A stretch of DNA of 64,000 nucleotides from Ustulina deusta (taxonomy: Eukaryota; Ascomycota; Sordariomycetes; Xylariales; Xylariaceae): contig JAJNNX010000018.1 in the NCBI GenBank assembly GCA_023159155.1, forward strand, positions 248,001-312,000. The letters run 5' to 3'. The notes beneath the pieces are model-generated. The model was not told the DNA's origin and did not search any database. It was given only the letters and a program-made list of their open reading frames with translations. Positions within the stretch are counted from its first letter, which is position 1. Each line of letters begins with the position of its first letter. The translations under genes were made by a program, and so were the position numbers. Of the stretch, positions 46,886-59,541 are shown one piece after another.

Positions 46886-47783
46886 GAAGTGTAGAAGGGG
46901 AGCCGAGGTAAATTAGCTGGGACTAACTGTCCCAGATGTATCATCATCCTGTTTTCTGAAATCGGGCGCCAGCGATACATGCATGCGGGCAGACGGTATA
47001 TACTGTATATTACATACTTCTCGCCCTACCTACAGTTGTTTAGAATTGTACAAGAAGAGAGGAGGGGGCAAGTCCCAGCATTGTTTTGGGCGTTCAGGCG
47101 GCCATTGCATCACATTCGCAACAACCATCATACCAAAAGCGATACGGAGAGGGCTTGAAAGGCGAATTGCGGACAAACTTTGTTTATTTCTATGCACAAA
47201 ATTTCAGTGTAATCTACGATGAAGAATTCTCATCTCTACTACTACCTGATATACGCCATGGGCTTTTTTTTTTCGTCCAGTGGTCACCCTGTTATGTCTA
47301 GAGAGACGTAGATAGGCACGGGCGAGAAGACTACAAAACATTACCGTCGCTCACGTCTTGTCTGCGTTTATATATATGTATGATTGGTGGTTTGGAAGCC
47401 TCCATTCCGTAAGACAAAATAAGGTGGGTTCTATTGATCAAGCTGCCGCCTCCGGGACGCGCTCGCATGAGTGCAACTATCCAGTCTCATGACAAGGCCG
47501 AGGCGGTGCGCTTGTCCTGGGGCAGCGTGATGGCGGTGGACGGCACAACCCTGGCCTTTGGCGTGGGGGCCTGGGGGGGTTTCTGTCCCTTTCTTGCTAC
47601 ATGCAGAATACGGAGCCGGATCGGAGCTCTAATGATGCCTTACCTTAAAGCAGCCCGACGTTGGTCTTGGGGTTTCGGTTTTTTTTAGTCTGCCAATTGA
47701 GCGGAAGGCGGGTAGGTCTTGTTGTAAGCCTTTGTTTTCTACTAGTTTCGTAGTTTGACATTGTTAAGCGCACTGGCGACAAT

Positions 47784-47824
<41 letters not shown>

Positions 47825-50800
47825 CGAGAAACAACTCGCGGCGGACGTATCAGGACCTACCTGTGCCTAGATTACAGTATGTTCTAGGGTAGGTTTGATG
47901 GGCTCGGAAGCCGCCTTTGACGATACCCCTTGTCACTACGGAGGTATTTCTGCTTCGCGGCCGGCAACCTGGCCACCAACGCGGGGATAAGATGCAATCG
48001 CTTCGCTCCGGGGCTACTAGCATACTCCTCTCCCGTATACATGGTTTCTTGACAGGAGGACCGTACATACTATGTATTTAGGTACCACCTAAATGCAACA
48101 ACGGGTAGGTGGTTGGTGTCAGGGAACCAGGAGATTTTCAAGATATCAGATCATTCCGGCAGGGATAGACCCTAGTTTCTCCATCTACATCAGACGACCT
48201 AGTGGACGCAAAAGCACGTCGACGACGTTTGGGGAAGCCGAAAGACATGCTGCAAACCACGTGGGATAGGATAGCGTTGGTAAAGGATCAGGTATACTTT
48301 TGAATCATGGAAGAAAAGAAAAAGAAAAAGACGGTCTTGCCTAGTCTCTCCGAAACGAACGACACCAGCCAACATGACGTGACATAGCATTCGCATTAGC
48401 ATGGGTAAGGTGCACCACCCACCTAGACTAGTATACCTGTAGGTGCACAGAAGTATTGACCCGCCTTAGCGAGCACCAGGACACTACAGCCTCGCTTTTC
48501 AGCAAGGTATTCTTTGTTACTGAGTAAAACAACCAGAGGGGGTTGGTAAAACAGGTCGGTCGAAACCGATGATGGGAGCCAATGACACGCAACGACATGT
48601 ATGGCTGCCCAATAGGTGGCTGTCCAAGATGGCTTTGGCCCCCCTCTTTGGGAAGAGCATCGGCTGTCCAACTCATCATCAGATGAATGCACAGTAGGGA
48701 CTATCTTGATTAGGGATCCCGTTGTTCCTGTGGCTGGACTCACCTAGAACCTACCTCTGTGACTTGACTTAGTCGGTCGATCTCGCAACATCAGGACTAA
48801 ACTAGTGATGATGATGATTGTTGGGTATCGACTCCCTACCTACATATAGTCTAGTGTCAGATAGTAGGTACGTAGGTAGGTACGAGAAGCAAGATCGTTA
48901 CTGATACTAGTCCTCTCGTGATGTCGTAGTGGAACGTACTGCAGTATACATACTACTTAGTAGGTAGTAGTACCGGTATAAGACAGAGGTGTAAGTGGTA
49001 GATTAGTGCCTAGTATACACCTTATCGGGACATCCTTGCATGGCGACCTTACAGTAAGTAGTATGTATGCGCAAGAGAGGCGGTATTGGAAGGGAGCGGG
49101 AACGGCGGCGCCGTTGCAGTCCCTGTCGCCCTCTGCATGGATTTTCTTCCTCTTCTTCTCCTTCTCCTTCTTTTTCTTTTTCTTTTTGGTCGGGTGCCTC
49201 GCGGGATTGTCTCCTTCTTCTTCTGCCGGTGGTCAGTCAGCCCTGTTACAGGCCCATCTTCCGCACCTACATGCATCTCGCTTGCATTACTTGCCCCGGG
49301 GTGCTTGAGACCAGGCATCTATCTTGCCACACTCTCGCTCACCTGCTGGTAGTACTGTATACATGGCGTATACTGCATACACCTGCTGTTCATCTCTTCT
49401 CTCCACGTTGTTCCCACCAGTGTTAAAGCTTAGATCAAACCGCTTCATTAGTCAGACCTAGCTCCACGTCATCCTCTACATCACAGTACCTACTTTAGAT
49501 AGGGTAGTGTGCTCAACCTTAGGTGGCATGCATACGGGCGGGTATGCTGTAGTGTCCTACGTGTCGGTTCGTCCACATGACTTAGTCTGACTTTTCGGTA
49601 CGGGCAGTATAAGCAGGTGGCTGCCCCAATCATTCAACGCTCCCTCCGGCTTGCACGACTATACCCTACCGTTGTGTCATTACATAGTATTTTCGCCGTC
49701 TTCCACGATACCAGTTCGGCGGTCCAGCCGCACCATGTCACATTATCCGTTTATCCTCAGAGAGTGTATACACCACACTAGTATAGTGATAGCTGCGAGC
49801 TTGCTGGGCTTGGAACATCCTTGGAGAAACACGGGAGCTAAACGAATGATCTCGATGACGGACCGCCGTTGGTAAATGTTAAACATGGCCCGTTCCCGAG
49901 CCGTGTATGTAGATCCCTTGTTCCTGCCCGCCCCTTGGTAAATCCAGCGACGAAGACGCTGCGTGAGGTTAATTGAACATGTATGCAACGATGGCCCCAA
50001 CTCTCAAGAGGTTGTCTGGTTCGGCACCATCATGAGGGTTAGTGTACGTTCCTTCAATTGCCCGAGTGGGGTTGACACTCGAGGGGTAATAATCAGGGTC
50101 AACGATGCAAGAAGAAAAGGATGGGCTAGTTGCTATACTAGGTAGTGTAGTCGGGGCGTTGATGAGTTGTCCCTCACCCCCGTCGCATTAGCCTGCCGTT
50201 TCTGGTCTTAGATTACTAGGGCTCAGAGAGGGGTACCCTTCACGATGGTACGGGCTGCAGAAGGTCGCATCGTATATGACACACACGTTGCAGATCAATT
50301 GAGCAAGAAAGAGAACAGCTTGAAAAGAGAAATAGAGTCGTTTCTCGGTCTTGCCTTCGGTCTTGCATCTTCTGAGACAGAGGTAACAGGTTATATATAT
50401 ATAGAGTGAGGTATTAACGAGTGCACTTACACCATGATAAAACAACCCCTCTTCGAGTTGTCTAGGATTTGCCTGTCCAGAACCTGCTTGGACTAAGCGG
50501 CACCTATCGCTATTTTGTACAACGCACACACTAAGAAGAACCGATCATTCGAGCGAGTCTGAGCGAGCCATTCAGGTCCGATGCTGAGACCCGATCGCCT
50601 TGACTCCCCCAACTCCTCATGAGACGAGACGTATCTAGCGTTTATTACTTCGCAGTCGACCGGAGACAAATTGTCGAATGGGAGCCGGCATCAACCCCCG
50701 CACCCGCACCGCTCCAATGAGAATGGCGGGGCACTGGAACCCGTCGTCCACGGAATAATACCTATTCGTGATGCCTACACTACACCATGACTGATTGAAC

Positions 50801-52552
50801 GGCTGCGTGCCATTGGCGTCCTTCCTTATCTATTGAATTGGTACCCAATACATTCCACGAGCCGATACAACTGTACTGTACTGTTGGCGCATTACAGCAT
50901 CATGTCCTATTATCTTACCTATGGATAGATGGGATGTGTATTACCATATGTGCGCGTGTTTTGATGAAGTAGGTACCCGGGTTCGTATACCGCTCTTTGG
51001 ATGAGGGAACTTCAGATGTGTAGAACATCCTGCACTACATGTAGGCTCTGCAAGCATTTTTCCCACGCGCAGGTCCGCGGGGGACATGAGAAGAGGAAAA
51101 AAAAAACCAAAAAAACTTGGAGCCCCTGATGCGGGCAGTGTTGCCGAGAGGCACTAATACAGAGCCGGGATTCGATTCGTGCCTAGTGTGCAGCTCCATG
51201 GATGAGTCTTGCTGGTCCCGTCCATTGGAACTTGGACCACAGTTACATGGTGCGACTCTAAACTTGCAGTGGTGTATGGCTCACTCACCGTCCCTATACT
51301 CTGGATGTATTTCTACATGTACATGTCCCACCGACCTATACTACCTCCAATAACACTACCTACGGTATGTATAGGCATATACTAGTAGTATCTGCCTGCG
51401 AATAAGGTAAGCCTTAGGTGCGTGGGTGCTGACTTATAGTAAGTGAGTATTATATACCTACTGTATCTAATTTGCTACTACCTGCCTAGTATACATACAT
51501 TTGCACGTTCAGGGCATACTAATACATTACATCCCAGCCTGCCGGGGAGGGTTACAAGTACCTATTCGCGCGCATCAGCTTCAGCAACTGGTCGTCACCA
51601 GATGGACTACACTACGGTAGGTACCCCGGGTTGGTGGGCTGGCGGGCTAATGACCGATGCGGTTATCTACCTACATCTATGTATACATACTACCCAGGCA
51701 GGCATCCCATTCTCGTGCTCTTCTCTCACTCCTCATTCCGCCTGCATGTTCTCCCTCTGCTCTCCCTCCGACATGGTTCCAACTGCATATCCACGACATA
51801 CCTGGTAAGAGCCCTCGTCCATATCTGCTCCGGTGCAGTCGAAGTCACGCCTCCCGGGTCTCGTCGACCGCCAACGCACCGCTCTGCCCGCCCCATCCCA
51901 GCCAGCCATCGTCAGCATTTACCAATAACAGCGCGAAGCCTCACTCGCTCCCGCATTCTGCTTCCGTTCTCCTTCCTCTTTTCATCGTCGTTCTCATTCT
52001 CACCCTCATCCAAATCCACATCCTTGGCGCACTACCATTTTTCATTTCTCTTGTTCATGCTTAATCTCACGAGATGCATGCCTAGGCAGCTAATGTTCAG
52101 CCCAATCCCACCACTGTCCAGTCTATGCTCCCTCCAGCGTCGTCAGTCAGTCTGCATCGTACGTGGTTGGACCGGACTATAGCCAAAACTGCACTTTGCT
52201 CCCCCTTCCCCTCCCCTGCTCACAGGTGCGAGGGTGTCTATGCCCAAGCCGGTCAGACATTGACGCCGTTGGTCTTGGGACCACCACTACGTCAAGCCTC
52301 GGTCACGACGGAGGCGTTTCGTATCCTGCTCCATCCGAGCCTGTCGCCCTGCCTTGAATTATCTCCCCGCGCGTCTGTGTGGCTACGCAGTCAACGGTGC
52401 GGGCCTGACATAACCATAACAACAACACCCTGTCTTGATACATGTTGCTTTGGCTCATTCTTTTCTTCTTCGTATGACACACCGACTAATTAACTGGATA
52501 CCGTTCTACTATTCGGAGTCCACAGTACCGTTTTCGTGCAGAGACTGTCGCC
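46886..52552. other. 5.7 kb gene-free region
   Basis: Contains the Lon 3' UTR on the left and the presumed promoter and leader of the kinase-like gene on the right, with CT-rich tracts at 49,140-49,240 and 51,930-52,050. GTAGGTA/GTAGTAG words are frequent at 48,060-49,060 and 51,340-51,680. Open frames of up to 183 codons occur in the CT-rich parts, but they are low-complexity Ser/Phe/Leu text. No RNA gene was recognised. Confidence 0.5.
47781..47825. repeat. (CAA)n trinucleotide microsatellite
   Basis: About 14-15 AAC/CAA units between Lon and the next gene. It is not in a gene. Confidence 0.95.
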
Positions 52553-55133
52553 ATGGCCGCACCGACGAACGCTTCGCTTCCTTTGTCACCGGAAAGCAAC
52601 CCCATCGCCGCCCTCTGGAAGAAGTTTACCGGTAAGGGTCTGAGAGGTCTCTCACCGCCGGCACCTCGCTCCGAACCAGGGCTGTCCCGAGACTCATCGG
52701 CCAGTTCGAGCTTGGTCCAAAGGGTCTCGCGGAGGGTCGTTCCCGGCTTGCCCAGGGCCAAGACATTTAAGAGACAGCTGTCTGAGAATAGGGAAAAACT
52801 AGAAGCCATCTTACCTACTCCGGCTGAACGAAGAGCCGTATCAGTCGATAGACGCATGCATCTCCAACGCAGTGCCTCTCACTCAAGCCAACTCTTACCT
52901 CGCGCAAGCGCGCCCGATTTCTTTGACAATACTGAACTGTCTGCTGGCAAACTTGCCGCCCTATCCCAGACCACCTCAGCCCCTCAAGGTCCTGTTGACG
53001 AAAAACATTTCTTAAGCCTCAACGGCATTGACATCCCTAGCATAGTTAGAGATGATGACCATACAGACGAACAAGTACCTACTTATCCAGAGGCTATCTC
53101 TATTGCCGATGCACAGTCTATCGATACTTCCCATTACGACACTATGATACGCGATGAGCTAGAGCACAAATGGATCTTGAATCTGAGCATGCATTTTCGA
53201 GATAAATCTAAGAGGGAGAAATTCTTCGTCACCTATCGAGAAAGGGACTCGATTTGGAGGCGAGTGACTATCTCCCTTGACTACCGAAATGCGCCTAGCG
53301 ACTCTCTCGAAAAGGACCTGTCTAGCATCAAATACCAGCGGGATAAAAGTGCTAAGATATATGAGGCCATTCGCGAAAGTCTGCAGGATATTCAATTTTA
53401 TGATACCGTCACAAACCTCAAATTACAGACTGCTGATGGTAGACTACATGTTCATGTAGTTGAAGACGTTAACGTGGGTTAGGTTCTTGCTAGAGTATCT
53501 GTCTCATAAACTGACCCAATCAAACTAGGAAATTGTCCAATTCCCGACCGTGCGCATGGTTCAACATATGGGTTGCCGACGTGTTCGTGAGCGTGAACTC
53601 GAATTTGACTCTCACATGTCCGGCTTTGTCTACAAGGTTAGATTTGGTGGACACACACTTATCAAGAAAGAAATACCGGGGCCAGACACTATAGACGAGT
53701 TCCTCTATGAGGTCAACGCTCTTAATTCGCTACGATTCTCCCGGAGCATAATTGAGTTTTATGGTGTAGTTGTTGACGATGACGATCAGGTCGTCAAAGG
53801 ACTTCTCATCAGTTACGCCGAGCAAGGGGCACTCATTGATCTCATCTACGATTCTCAGGAGCATGGCGACCAGGAACTACCTTGGGCAGTCCGAGAGAAG
53901 TGGGCAAGACAAATCGTGCAAGGGCTCTCGGACATTCATGAAACTGGGTTTGTGCAGGGTGATTTCACTCTTTCCAATATTGTGATTGATAATTTCGGCA
54001 ATGCCAAAATCATCGATATCAACAGAAGAGGTTGCCCAGTTGGTTGGGAACCTCCAGAGGCAGCTTCACTAATCGAGAGCGGCCAGCGGATTTCCATGTA
54101 TATTGGTGTCAAATCCGACCTTTACCAGCTTGGAATGGTGCTCTGGGCGTTGGCGACGCTCGAGGACGAGCCCGAGGCCCATCGTCGGCCCCTTCGTTTG
54201 AGGCCCGAGTTAGATGTGCCTTCGTGGTACCGTGAGATAGTGGAGAATTGCCTGCATGAGAACCCGCGCGTCCGATCGCAGGCTACCGAACTACTCAAAA
54301 AGTTTCCCGAGATGCCGTACGACGCCACGCATGGGGAGCGGGGTTTGCCGTCCATCTCGGTGCATGACGGTACTTCGTTCCAAAAGTGTGTGGTGGGCGA
54401 AAGCTACGCCCCCCCAGATATCAGAACCGTGGAGCCCCGGAACAGTTGGCCGTGCTCCTCTGCTAGTAATACACAGGCGACCTCGCCAAGCTTCTCAGAC
54501 GAGCTATCCTACCCACCACGTGGTCGATCTCCACCCAGCCCTTTGCCAAATCATCATGATTTATATAGCCAGCCCTACATTCGCGGAAATGCGACCTGGG
54601 CAATACATGACATCACAGCTGTGGACGATGATCCCGCTGTGGATGAGGCAGCGCTTGGGACACCAAGAGATCTTGAAGACATGACTGTTTTTGCGAAAAT
54701 GACGGAAGAACTCGACCAAATGCAGGAAGACCTCCGTGCTGAGGCTGTTCTGGAACATGAACAGACTCAAAAGGCGCCGGGCGGTAATAGCCCGGCGCAA
54801 GATATTTCGTCAGAAACAGTTGTTGTCGAACCAATTGTGGTGGTTGGTAGCCAAGGCGAGAATGCTATATTACTAAATGAGGATGAGTCCAAGGTTCCTA
54901 CGCCCACATATGACGTAGCACTAGACGGAAGTTCTGAAGGGACACCAGTTGCGGGAAAGCTGCAATATGATCAACCTACTATATTGGAAAAGTCGCCGGA
55001 AGAGGTAGCGGACTCCGGAAAAACGACCGGAGACGACGATGCTGAGGTTGGGATCCCTCCAGAGGATGATCAAAATGGGGTGGCAATAACTCTGGAGCTT
55101 GAAGACCAAGCGAAATTCACCAAAGAAACGTAA
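52553..55133 (+). CDS. Atypical protein kinase-like protein
   Basis: Exons are 52553-53473 and 53529-55133 (55-nt intron, phase 0), giving 841 aa. The ATG lies in a strong context (GCCATGGCC). Residues 1-307 form a Ser/Pro-rich N-terminus, then a folded region (MIRDELEHKWILNLSMHFRD, REKFFVTYRERDSIWRRVTI) typical of N-terminal regions in fungal kinase-like proteins. The kinase-like domain runs from about 335 to 565. It keeps a beta-3 Lys (K353 or K354 in LIKKEI), helix-C Glu (about E368), and a catalytic loop VQGDFTLSNIVID with Asp452 and Asn457. It has lost the HRD His and Arg. The DFG motif is DIN (470-472) and APE is EPPE, with a very short activation segment. The C-terminal 270 residues are acidic and disordered. 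Activity is possible but doubtful. Confidence 0.85.
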
Positions 55134-56991
55134 CCCCATGAAATGGAGTCTCAGACCGATCATTTAACACACGACAGCACGAATGATGAAACAGAAGACA
55201 TATCATCCACGCGACCAACAGAAGCAAACACTACAACTACATCTAATCTGGCTCCTAATAAGAACTCATTGTCATCATAATCGTCAGGGGAACGGGGCCC
55301 ACCGGCGTACTCGGATACATGCCCAGGTGCCCCCTGCGACGGAGGCCGTACGGGACGCTGAAGTCGCCGCCTGAGAAGAGCGGAGGCTTCGACCTATTGA
55401 TTGCCTGGGCAGCCTACCCCTGTTGTATAGCGAGGAGTGTGCGGTGCTGAGTTCTTATGGGTGGCACAGTCTCTCGTTTTCTTTTTTGTCATCACACTCC
55501 ATAACAAGCCGAAGGTTGAGGGCCGAGCGCACTTCCTCGGTTTTTATGATATCCATGAACCATTTTGGTGCGCATTTACGAGACGGGGCGGGAGCATTGT
55601 TTGTACAACCTATTCCACTTAGATACCTCTTACCTAGCAGTAGCACATGGCTGAACCTAAACATGAAAGTAAACGACCCGAAGTATAAAATAACGAATGA
55701 GATGATAAAACCTGCCTGAAAACTGCGTCCTTCGTGCACTGGACCCTAACCACCGAGCTTGGGCTATATAGGGTGGACCTACCGACGACGCAATAATGCT
55801 GGTCTTACTGCACCTTACGTGGACATGTCAACATAGTAGCCGGCTCTCCCTATCGGGCTAGCGCATTACGTGTTATGGTGGTGAGCCTCTTAGTTATGCT
55901 GTAGGACACGAAGTCCCAACAGCTTTCGCCACGTGATGATGGGACTCATGCGGTGGACGGATGGTCTGGCTAAGCGTGGAAACTCGTGGTCCAAGGACGA
56001 CCTCAAGGGGTTTGCTTACTAGTGTACCTATTGATGAACAGGGAAATGGCGGGAAGATGCATGATAGATCTCTTGTTGCACGCCCTCGTCGGCCGTGCGA
56101 TGCTTAGCTATTACGTACCTACTTAAGTCTTTTGTAGAAGGGATAGATAGATAGATAGATAGATAGATACCTACTTACATCAAATAGATATCTGGGTTGT
56201 ACCGGCCCACTGCCATTTCGTACCTCCCGGTCGGTACTTTATTGCTGTAGAAAGTGGGGCGTACCCGCCCGAGCTTAATTAAATAACTTGTCAATAAGGC
56301 AAACAGTCCTCTTCCATCTTTTTCAAATGCGATCACTGTTCTTCATTTTTAGGATTTGAGGTGGCGTGTGTGCCGGGGGTTTGGCACGTAGCGGGAAAAT
56401 ACGGCACAGACTGGCCGACCTGCATAGGATAATTGGAAAATCCCACCCTATCAGCTTTGGCTGTGATGTCGGGCACCGAGCTCGGTACTTATACTTATAA
56501 GATCTAGGCATGAATAAAGGTGGGTGCAAGCAATTCGCCCGGCTCATGATGTGTCTCGTTCCTTTCCTTTATCATTCTAGGCGAAGGGTAAGGTTTTGAT
56601 GGAGAATTATTACTACCTATCGGTTCTCAAAAGTACAATCTATACCTTCGAGGGTTGGAGGTGAATAGGAAAGGGGTATCTATCAAGCAAATCAGAGCTA
56701 GATGTGCTCTCTCATCGACGCCCCTTTTCCCCCTGATAAACGCCAAAGCTTCTAGCAATACATTGAAGGAAGAGCCTGAGCCACGCTTTGTCGATCCCGA
56801 AAACTGCCGTGCTCCCTTCCGGGCATAGATACACAGGTGCTATGAACCATATAGGCTCAAGGAAATTATGGTATTATTTAGAGCGCACAGGATCAATGAT
56901 GCTGCTCCGGTGGTCGGGGGAGAAAGAAAGAGAAAGAACAGCAGCATCTTGTTTAGTCCACAACGGATTAGGAGCCGAGGTGAAGAGATTA
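55134..56991. other. Convergent intergenic gap
   Basis: About 1.9 kb between convergent genes. The first about 220 nt still read protein-like text in the kinase frame beyond its stop. The rest is AT-rich with GTAGGTA words near 56,110-56,230. No other gene was seen. Confidence 0.55.
56142..56169. repeat. (GATA)n microsatellite
   Basis: About seven GATA units in gene-free DNA. Confidence 0.95.
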
Positions 56992-58951
56992 TTATGATAT
57001 GGTATCTTCGTTTGTAGGGCTTGCTTCGGAAACGCATTTGCCCTTGCCCCTGCCCTTGCCGGCGAGTTCGTCGTCGGGCCGTTTCAGTTCCTTCTTCCCG
57101 GCAACCGTTTGCTGTAAATAGATTTGAGTGGTAGGCACCGCCGCTGCCGAGTCATCCACCCCCCTGAGCGGATTGTAGTTAATCCAGGGCTGACGGGCAC
57201 CGAGCGGGATCGTATCGGGTTCTGCGGTAGCAAGTGGATTCTCCTGGTGAGCCCATATCTTCACACTCTCGTCAACCAGCGGCCCGGGCGCCTCGAGACC
57301 GGTAGCCTTCTTATTGGGGTTAAGTTCCAACACCTTTTTCTTGTCGTTTTCTGCTATGACCGCCATAGCCTCCTCGATGTACCCCATCACATCCTTAAGA
57401 AGCTGCGCGGCAGGGATGGGTTTTGGTGCCTCAGCATCTGAGCAGAGTTCGCATTTATTTTCAGCGGTTGTTGCTTCAGGTCCTTTGCGGCATTTCCACC
57501 AGCCGCCCATCGTCCTTTGCTTTTCGTGACGCCAGCCGGGGTTCGGGCGGTGCCAGTTCTTGTCCCAGTTGTCATCCTTCACGATGACACCCCCTGCGCA
57601 ATTCAGATATTAGTGTTGGTGATTATAATCGGGGCACAAAAGACAGAAGGTGCGCGAGATCAGAAGCCGCCTGAGTAAGCAATTCCACTGCAAAGGTGCC
57701 AAGAATGCATATAAAGTAATCCGGATATTACTCACCTTCATCAGGATGCTTCTCCTTGTATTCGCCTCGACTCTTGGCCAACTCTAGTTGACTAATGTAA
57801 TTGAGAAGATTGGTGTACCTTTCCTCAACCGTACAGCCGTTCATTTCAAGATGTCCCTGGGCCTCGATAACAGGGAACCAGTCGGGAATGAGGATTTCAT
57901 AGGGCTTGTCTGGCCAGGGTATGACTCCCTCGACTGCCGCCGGCAACTTGTCGGCCTGATTCGACGGCAGTTTCTTTGATACCCTGCCATTCAAGTCCAT
58001 GGATTCTGCCCCTGCCTCTTCATATGACATCTTGTGAGGAATGGATTGACACCGCTGAGTCCAACTTGAAATCGAGAGACAAGACCCGTCTGAACCGAGT
58101 AGGCGTTCAACTTTTGTCAATGAGCTCTTCGGTTCTTCTTGTGACACTGCAGACAGATGGCGCTGTCTAGATATCGTCTGCTCATCGTTGTCGATGCTGA
58201 CGAAGGCCACCCACCCTTTTTCAATTTCCCTAATGTACTGCAGCTCTGCTGGCGCAAACTTCTTGCGCTCTTCCGTCATCTCTTTCTTGATTTCTATTAG
58301 ATGCATTATCGCATCTGTACGATCCGCAGGCGTTGGACCATGATCGGCTTGGTACTGGTACTGGTGTAACTCATCTACCAGCCTCTCGTAAGCGGGTGCG
58401 TGTCGAAGCTGAATCCTCTCGGCATTTTTCTTGTCTACCCAGGCTTGAAAGGCACTTGATTGTTGTAGGAACGTGTCCGTAGGATTAAATGACGGGGCTT
58501 TGAGAGGGCTGGCGGCTCTCTTGGTCTCGAATGTGGTGGGGAGGAGGGGAGGGTAGGAATGCCATTTAGGATAATGCGGCTCAAAGACATGACGGACGGT
58601 GATGTCGATGGGCCGCGAGGAAGGAATGCTGGCGGTCGAATTGGAAGTTGGGAGGGTAGAGCCAGATCCCGGTTGGGTTGTGTTGGAGTGGCCACTGGAG
58701 ATGGCGCATTCTGTACGAGCACTGCCCTGGGGTTTGCAAGAAGAGCCTTCCGGGGCACGATTTGCTGTGTTGGGCATCTCCGGCGCTACACTGAATTGGA
58801 CTCGGCGCGCAGCGGCAGAGGCAGCATGTGCAAGCTCGGGCCATAGCGACGGTGAAGGGCCGGTAGGTTTTGGCTTATCACGATCATTTGAGGGCTTCGT
58901 CTGAGCGCCCGTGGCACCAGGGGCTCGGATACTCAACAAGGAGAATGGCAT
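56992..58951 (-). CDS. Protein of unknown function with C-terminal Cys/Trp motif
   Basis: Exons are 58951-57736 and 57593-56992 (142-nt GT-AG intron, phase 1), giving 605 aa. The N-terminal about 130 residues are low-complexity Ser/Pro/Thr. A charged, probably helical region follows (AFQAWVDKKNAERIQLRHAP, TDAIMHLIEIKKEMTEERKK). The block VIPWPDKPYEILIPDWFPVI looks well conserved. The region after the splice, KDDNWDKNWHRPNPGW then GGWWKCRKGPEATTAENKCELC, has one Cys after WWK and a CxxC, reminiscent of a small zinc site, but a fourth ligand is not evident. The end is Lys/Gly-rich. No signal peptide or membrane segment was seen. I do not recognise the family. The clean intron joining two protein-like exons supports a real gene. 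Confidence 0.75.
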
Positions 58952-59541
58952 TTTTGAAGATAGTTGTCGGTTGCAGCCCTAGCGCCACGATACTCGTGCT
59001 TCTGGTGTTGCAAGATGAGTTTAGAAGTTGTCCCAGGCGATGGTTGGAAAAGGCAACGGCCTGATGAAGAGGAACCGAACAGGTAAATGGAGTTACGGGT
59101 TTTTTTTTTGGATTGCGGTGGGTGTGGCAAGAAAACAATGGCTTCAGGAATGGAGTGAATGGAGTGGTCACGAGAGAGTTTGTAATGGAAGAAAGTTGGG
59201 AGACGGCAGGTGAGCATTGACTGTGGTAAGGTGATTGTGTAGAATCTTGGGGCAAGAACGAGTCGAGATGCGATTGTGACGGACTGTGCAGGCACGATGC
59301 ACTCGAGAAAGGGGGCATTTCGCACCGAACTCGCCCAGATTTTATAGACACAACCGAACTTGAAGAAAATCAACAACATCAACAACAACAAAACGAGCCC
59401 CCCCAAGCTCTGTGCTCATGGGGATGGCACAATGAACTGGCAAACAACATGGATGGCTGGTGTTGGTGTTGGTGTTGGTGTTGTTTGCTACGCCTAATCC
59501 ACATTCATCCATTCATCCATTCATCCATTCACTCTTTCTAT
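58952..59541. other. Intergenic region with short tandem repeats
   Basis: Lies between two minus-strand genes. It should hold the promoter of the gene at 56,992-58,951 and the 3' UTR of IRC3. Tandem TGTTGG units lie at 59,459-59,483 and ATTCATCC units at about 59,503-59,530, both just past the IRC3 stop. Confidence 0.6.

Noticed and set aside
51631..52182. 183-codon plus-strand frame and overlapping frames upstream of the kinase-like gene
   Set aside because: CT-rich leader or promoter DNA giving Ser/Leu/Phe-rich translations in several frames at once.
56142..56169. Regular short repeats as a possible CRISPR-like array
   Set aside because: Perfect tetranucleotide microsatellite with no spacers; the genome is eukaryotic.
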